Origin: Hysterangium stoloniferum
Taxonomy: Eukaryota; Basidiomycota; Agaricomycetes; Hysterangiales; Hysterangiaceae
DNA length: 64,000 bases
NCBI GenBank assembly: GCA_015178975.1
Contig: WHVD01000082.1
Span: 327,810 to 391,809, forward strand
Reading direction: 5' to 3'
The position numbers and the translations under genes are program-made. Shown here one piece after another: positions 57,969 to 64,000 of this stretch; the first letter of the stretch is position 1; every line of letters begins with the position of its first letter. Below the pieces are notes generated by a model. That model saw nothing but the letters and a program-made list of their open reading frames with translations. It had not been told where the DNA came from and ran no database searches.

Positions 57969-60900
57969 AATTGCCCTCAGGGGAAGGTTGTGCCTGCTCC
58001 AAAATGGGGAAACCATGTATCAGCTGGGTCTGTGAGGGTGCAATGACTTGCCAAATTGGAAAAGAAGAAGGAGCAGGTTGACATACCTCTTCGAATGGCC
58101 TCCTTCATAATGAGCACCGTGGAGATCCAGCAGGAATTTGATACTTTGCACGATCGCATTTACGCTACCTGGCTGCAGAAGTCAATTACAGAATTCTTCG
58201 GGCCAGACACAGCCATAGCTGAGGGACATAATCCGTTGACACGGTTTGAGGTTACCTACTCACTTATGGCCTTTCTGGTGAAGGATAATGTCTTACCCAG
58301 AACTCTCCTGCGAATTGCAAAGAGAGTTTGTAGGGAGCCTGGGTATCGAGTGGCCCAAAGTATAGAAGATAACGAGCAATGGGCTGTGAAACGGCTCCCT
58401 GCCCAAAGCCCTGACCAAGCTAAGGTTGCATCAATTATACAGCAGTGTTGCTGTGTGCACTTCTCGAATTCTGATTCAGTTGCAGCTGGAATACGACACA
58501 CTGAACATTTTCAGGTGGTGTTTGACCAGTTATACTGGACAGATGAGATTATTGACTGTCTTCAACCCCAATTATACATGGCGATCAGCATGTCAGCCCT
58601 CTTCCACAGCGACTGGGCCATTTCACAAGTGGTTAGTACCGCTATAATCATGGAAGGATCAACAGAGTGGGAAGCGTTACCTGAGGATGATGACTCACCA
58701 AATTTAGGGAGCAGGCATTGGGACAACAGCTTCTGGGGGCTTTGAAGGAGTACTCCCTGCCAGAAGAAGCGTTGCAGGAAGGCATTTCCCCTGATCTGCG
58801 CTTTAGGGTTTACACAGAAGAAGAAGGACTCCGTATCTGGGATGAGGCCAATACTGATCTCCCATTATTTATGCCTTGGTCAGTTGTAAGGCTTAATGAG
58901 GACTTCGAAGATAAAATACAGGCAGTATATGAGGAACACATACCTGGGTTCTCCCGCGATATGCCCGCCTTTAGAAGATACTGTCGAGATGCAATGTGCC
59001 AGTTGTTGGAGCTTCGCTTCCGTGTATATTATACGACGAGTATCTGTTGAGATGTCTATGGTGTGGAAAGATGGCGGTTCCGAGTCCGTTGTACCGCTGG
59101 ACGATATGAGATTCACGATTGGGAGTTGGCTGTTAAGTACATAGTGACTCCAGACCACCTACAATGTGAGGAGTGGAGCATTCCTCAGATACTAGCTCAC
59201 CAGGCAACCACGGGGGATTCGTCTGAGGCTAGCATTTTTGTAAATGCTGTCCATATCCCTAAGGGGAAGCCAGCTGAAAAAAAACATGATCAGTTGCGCT
59301 ATGGAGGTCTCAAAACAGTCGAGTGTACCTCAATGCAACCCAAGGATTTTACTTGCTGGTTGCCAAAACCAGTTGTCATTGAAGTGCTCATCAATGGTCA
59401 ACCAGTGAAGGCTCTCATCGATAGCGGGTCACTTGCGGATTTCATGTCAACAGCCTTGGTGGATCAGCTTCAGGTCCTTAAGGAACCACTGACCCTTCAG
59501 TTGGCTGTACATGGATCACGGTCCAAGATCAACTTTTCCACAATGGCTCAGTTTACCTACCAGGGTATAAGTTGTTCTCGCCATTTTGACGTGGCTAACC
59601 TTGATTCCTATGACTTGATATTGGGAACTCCATTTATTTTTCAACACCGAGTTATGCTTGGGTTGAATCCAACACGAGTTAACGTCGGGTCAAACCTACC
59701 ACTTCCCCTCGAAGGGGACACAGTCACCTTACTGCACTCCACGGCAGCAGAAATCTTTGAGGATGAGTTGGAAAGGTTACGGGTGGACTTACATGCTGAA
59801 GCAGCTGACCTTGATCCTGATACAGCATCAACGAGACTACCCCCATTGTGGGCAGTCAATCATACTATCCCTCTGATAGACGAGGCGAAGGTTTACTCAT
59901 GGCGACCATCCAAGTGCCCTGAAGACATGCGTCAGCTGTGGCATGATAAGAAGAATGCCTACTTACGAAATGGGCGGTGGAGAGTGGCGACAGGCATGAA
60001 TGTGTGTCCAATGCTAATTATTCCGAAACCACCAAAGGCTGATGGAGCCTTGCGAATACGCACGGTGGTTGACAAGCATCAGCAAAATGCTAATACATAT
60101 AAATTAGCCACACCTTTGCCAGATATCGAGGCGATCCTGCGGAATGTGGTGCGTCATAAATATTGTAGCCTCATTGATGGCAAAGATGCATATGAGCAAA
60201 TCCAAGTGGTACCTGAACACGTTTGCCGAACATTGTTCACCTCTCCTGATGGTACCATGGAAAGTTTGACATTGTAGATTGGTGACTGTAATGGACCATC
60301 CACATACCAGACTCTGATGAACCACATTTTTGCATCATACATCAGGGTGTTTATGGATGTATACCTCGACGACATTGTGGTATATTCGGATTCCATTGAA
60401 GATCACGTCAAGCACCTCCGAGTCATTTTCAAGGTGCTCCGTCAGGAGAAATTATACCTAGCAGTCGACAAGATGCATTTGTTCGCTTCGGAACTAAACA
60501 TATTGGGGCATGTAATAAATGATAAAGGAGTAAAGATGGACCCACATAAGGTGAACACGGTAGCCAACTGGAAGGTGCCTACCAATAAGGCCCTCTTGGC
60601 TGGTTTTCTGGGAGCAGTTGGCTATCTGGCTAATAACTGCGAGGGCATTCGAATTCTGATGGCCAATCTTGCTGGGCTTACTGGTGTCAACAGGGTGTGG
60701 TGATGGGGAGCAACGGAACAACGTGCGTTTGATGATGTAAAGCGAATTGTTCAGCTTCATCAAGATTGATATCGAATTGCTTTGGACTACTCACCGGGTC
60801 ATTCAACCATCAACTTAGTTACAGATGCATGCTTGACAGGTGCCAGTGGTATCCTGAGTCAAGGCGCAGATATCAAAACGGCAGCTGTGGTGTCCTTCTG

Positions 60901-63145
60901 GTCCGGGAAGTTCACTTCAGCTCAACAGAACTATCCGGTGCATGAGCAGGAATTGTTGGCAATTGTCGAATCCTTGAAGCGGTTTCGTCCTCAGTTACTG
61001 GGAGTTAAGTTTCGAGTGTGTACTGACCATAAAGGAATAGAGTATATCCTTACACAGAAGAACCTATCTCCAAGGCAGACACATTGGCTGGACCTTTTGA
61101 ACGAGTTTGACTTCGATATCCACTTTATTGCCGGAGAGTCAAATACATTTGCCGATGCATTGTCGCGGATATATAGTAACGAACCTTTGGGAATTGTAAG
61201 GGCGGAGTCTGAGTATGTAACTGATGCTCCACTCCTGGATGATGAAGAGAAGGGAGCAAAGCCAGTCCCAAGGGTATGGGGGATAGGTGTGTCAACACCA
61301 TTGTACATGGGGTCTACGGTACTGGTCACCAATGAACCTTCAAGGAGGTCGAGTAGGTTGGCCACTCGTCCGCATCCATCGTATGCAACCTTAGCTGGAA
61401 TAGCATCACGGGGACAATGTGGCAGGAAGCCAGAAACACATACCGAGGGTCAGACCGGGGGAGGTTCCCCTGGTCATCCAGCAGAGAACCCACCACAGGA
61501 GATGGGGGCAGGTACACCTAGTGAAACCGCAGAACTCAGCCTTTCTGCGGAGAGTGCCCCACCATCAACAATGGAGGGCGGGAGGCACCAGTCACAAGGG
61601 AGATCGTTTTCCAATTTTTCTCTAGCAAATATTATGTCAGAGCCTAATCCAGGGTTGGACATTCCTGAGGTATTTCGTGGAAGGTATGGTACTGACCGTT
61701 TCTTTTCAAAAATATTGGCCGCACTGCAGGAGTATAAAGGCTTCGAGTCACAAAATGGCCTTTTGTTTTTCAATATGGCAGGGAGCAAACTCCTTTGTAT
61801 CCCAGATATTGCTGTGGGCAACCGACGGGTGCGGGAAATGTTGATTTCACATGCTCATTCGATTTTGGCTCATTTAGGAGCGCGGAAAACTGCCACATAC
61901 TTGCGAGCAACGGTGTGGTGGCCATTGATGACAAAGGATGTTGAGGTGTTTTGCAGGTCATGTAGTGTGTGTGCTACATCCAAATCCGATACGCAGCGAT
62001 CACAGGAACAACTCCGCACACTAGAAGTACCCTCACATCCATGGGAGGCCATTGGCATTGACTTTGTTGGTCCGTTGCCGGTGTCAAAGAATCGCCTTGG
62101 GGAGTTTGACAGCATTTGCGTAATCATCGACCATTTAACGTGTATGGTCCATCTGGTTCCTGCGCAGACCAACTATACCGCTATTCACATGGCGGAAGTG
62201 ATATTTGAACATGTTTATAAGTTGCATGGATTGCCAGTGAGGATTGTTAGTGACAGAGACTCACTGTTCACAAGCATATTCTGGAGAGAGATTCATTGGC
62301 TGATGGGAGTAGAGTTGCGGATGTCATCGGCGTATCACCCTCAGACTGATGGAGCCACTGAACGAGCGAATCGGACTATGATGCAAATGTTGCGGCAGTG
62401 TGTAGCACCAAATCAGAGAGACTGGGTCTCAAAATTGCCCGCTATCGAGTTCGCAATGAATAACGCTACATCCAAAACTACAGGGTTTTCTCCTTTTTTC
62501 CTGAATTATGGTCGGATGCCTCATCCAATGATCTGGGAGAAGAACACAATGTACCCTGGCGTCCAGGATTTTTGCAGAGCAAATGAAATTGGTGATTATG
62601 ACTGCCCACGACGAAATCCTCATCGCTAGGGTGAAGCAGACAAGGCAGGCCAATCGACACAGGCGGGCTGTTGATTTCAGAGTCAATGATCTCGTATATT
62701 TATCTACCAAGAACTTACGGTTGCTGAAGCATCGCACACGAAAGCTAGTACCCAAGTATATTGGGCCATTCAAGATCATTTGTGAACTTGAGCCAGGGGC
62801 CACTTATGAGCTGGAACTGTCCCCCGAGTTAAAGAGACAAGGGATTAACCCGTCATTTCATGCGTCCTTGTTGCGTATCCACATCCCGAATGACGATCGT
62901 CTATTTCCTGGCAGGCAGCTGAAACAGATTCCAGGGTTTGGCCAATCATCTAGGGACTGGATCGTGGATAAGATTGTGGCTCACAGTGGGAAAGGCACTG
63001 ATGCCTTGTTTGAGGTCGTATGGAATACCGGGGCAAAATACTTGGCTTCCATATAGAGATGTGCAGAACTTGCTGCCCTTGCAGGCATACCTGGAGGCTG
63101 TTGGTGTTGCAAATGTACGATCATTGAAAACGGGGTCCGGGTGAT
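57969..63145 (+). pseudogene. Gypsy Pol remnant (stops and frameshifts)
   Basis: After more stops (58,044 TGA; 59,048 TGA) and a frameshift near 58,720, the protease-like LIDSGSLADFM lies near 59,415. RT (about 60,000-60,480) keeps YLDDIVVYSD but has a TAG at 60,275. TGA codons follow at 60,701 and 60,767. RNase H has TDACLTGASGILSQ and a DALSRI end. Integrase has the H-H-C-C zinc region (HSILAHLGARKT...CRSCSVC) and D,D,E in GIDFVGPLP, VSDRDSLF and GATERANRT. A T-run insertion near 62,570 shifts the frame. DWIVDKIVAHSGKGTDALFE then TWLPYRDV is a chromodomain-like end (62,950-63,130) with a final frameshift. Not functional as it stands. Confidence 0.9.
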
Positions 63146-63291
63146 CTATCGATCCCACAAGAATGGGTCTGCGGGCTAAAGAGAACGATCGGTTGTCAGT
63201 GTCTCACCTGTCAAGCGTGCAGTGTTTACCGTGTATTTATGTTGGATCAGCTACACCTATTGATATTCCTTCCTCCTCGGCTGTCGCACCA

Positions 63292-63938
63292 TGTCTACCG
63301 AGGATGGCCAGACACAGATGGCTTCAGAGTTCTTCACTGCGACTTTAAATGCTGTACGCGATAGCGCTCTGAAAGGGGTGCAGATCGCGTGGGCATTACA
63401 AAGGGAAGAGGTCGAGAGGGCTCACCAACGTATTATTGAAATGCAGGAGCAACAAAGGCGTATGATGACTGATAACACCACTACGCCTCACACTAGGGCC
63501 GCACGCGCATGTGAGGGAGCAGAATCGGTCTGTGGCATTAGTGGACAGATTAGAGGCACGTGGGATGACTCCACGGCAGCGCGACAGGGAACAGGGTAGT
63601 AGTCGTGGCCGCCATGGAAAACGAAAGAAGCAGAGGGTCGGTTCTTCTACTGAGGGGTCACTTCTTCAGCGGATTGAACCTATTGCCGCGCTGCAGGAAA
63701 GGATGGCGCAAGCTAGTAGTATTGCTACTACGGCTAGCAAACATCGTACGGCACAGGAAGCTTCAATGTGGGGTGGAAGGGGTCAGACGCGACCATGTCG
63801 ATGGAAAGGATATTGGGAGTGGTGGGCAGGATTGGAGCGACGAACTTGACGAGTTGGAGCAAGGGGTTATGGAACTACACAGTTGAGTCAGTCCGCCGAG
63901 AGTTGCACATTGCCTTGCTGGCAGTGTGGGAGGGCGGG
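63292..63938 (+). pseudogene. Extra 3' ORF of the gypsy element, frameshifted
   Basis: Between pol and the 3' LTR. It starts MSTEDGQTQMASEFFTATLN and continues with a helical, Gln/Glu-rich stretch (EEVERAHQRIIEMQEQQRR). It then shifts frame near 63,510 (REQNRSVALVDRLEARG) and again near 63,770 (SMERILGVVGRIGATNL). It lies where some gypsy elements carry an additional gene, but no signal peptide or transmembrane segment indicates an envelope-type protein. Possibly coiled-coil; function unknown. Confidence 0.55.
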
Positions 63939-64000
63939 TGTAACGTAGCGGACTTGGGTTAGGGAGGACTTGGCATCGGGCTGTTGGGCCCGTATGACCG
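63939..64000 (+). repeat. Start of the gypsy 3' LTR
   Basis: 62 bp matching the 5' LTR start with a few changes (TGTAACG-TAGCGG versus TGTAATGGTAGTGG). The preceding GTGGGAGGGCGGG is the probable polypurine tract. The LTR continues beyond the window. Confidence 0.92.

Larger units (their letters stand above)
55496..64000 (+). mobile_element. Ty3/gypsy retrotransposon, runs past the window end
   Basis: The 5' LTR starts TGTAATGGTAGTGGACTTGGG at 55,496. The 3' LTR begins TGTAACGTAGCGGACTTGGG at 63,939, just after a purine tract (GTGGGAGGGCGGG), and only 62 bp are visible. The order gag, protease, RT, RNase H, integrase, chromodomain-like region is that of a chromovirus-type gypsy element. Insertion is into transporter-tail sequence at GAGTATAGT (compare 41,200). 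Confidence 0.93.

Noticed and set aside
58040-58046. Programmed stop readthrough between Gag and Pol
   Set aside because: The first TGA is inside the zinc knuckle and other stops are scattered through Pol with frameshifts, so decay is the simpler reading.
1-64000. CRISPR array, operon or prokaryotic defence system
   Set aside because: The window is eukaryotic, with spliceosomal introns and retrotransposons; no spaced repeats of CRISPR type.

Overview
This is a eukaryotic, fungal window, most likely from an Agaricomycete. Genes are cut by many 50-66 bp GT-AG introns. The window carries fungal-type (FunK1) protein kinases, single-pass mucin-like membrane proteins and Ty1/copia plus Ty3/gypsy retroelements. 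The combination resembles Rhizoctonia/Ceratobasidiaceae genomes, but that species-level guess is inference. All exon models were built by hand from splice signals and reading-frame continuity.

Layout. (1) About 60-17,473 (copy A) and 23,852-34,534 (copy B) are a direct segmental duplication. Each copy holds a tail-to-tail pair of FunK1 kinase genes, a shared solo LTR, an unrecognised decayed region and the 5' end of an MFS transporter gene. Copy A kept both kinases open (265-3080 +, 5541-7833 -) but lost the transporter beyond its first exon. Copy B kept the whole transporter (34,346-36,611) while both kinases are broken. After the duplication copy A also gained two solo LTRs, an 859 bp TIR element and a 5 kb copia element. 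(2) The spacer between the copies has a third intact FunK1 kinase (18,193-20,464 -) and a 2.5 kb foldback element with long inverted arms. (3) 34.3-36.6 kb holds a 12-exon transporter gene of the SLC49/FLVCR-like MFS type. (4) 39.3-47.5 kb holds three paralogous seven-exon genes for mucin-like membrane proteins. The third looks chimeric, with a 5' half like the second gene and a 3' half like the first. Copies of the transporter's 3' end follow the first and third. (5) The transporter-tail copy behind the third mucin gene is split by a 7.1 kb insertion (47,476-54,623). This insertion is flanked by AAGGAC repeats and encodes an intact six-exon tyrosine recombinase of Crypton type with a GCR1_C-like C-terminus. 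It also holds a decayed GID4/VID24-like gene. A 398 bp insertion and then a gypsy element (from 55,496 to past the window end) sit further along the same host segment.

No metabolic pathway or operon is visible. The region is a repeat-rich accessory locus shaped by tandem duplication, recombination and nested insertion. Because empty and filled copies of the same sites are present side by side, many insertion events can be defined to the base and ordered relative to the duplication. The best candidate for an under-described system is the Crypton-like element with its intact recombinase.
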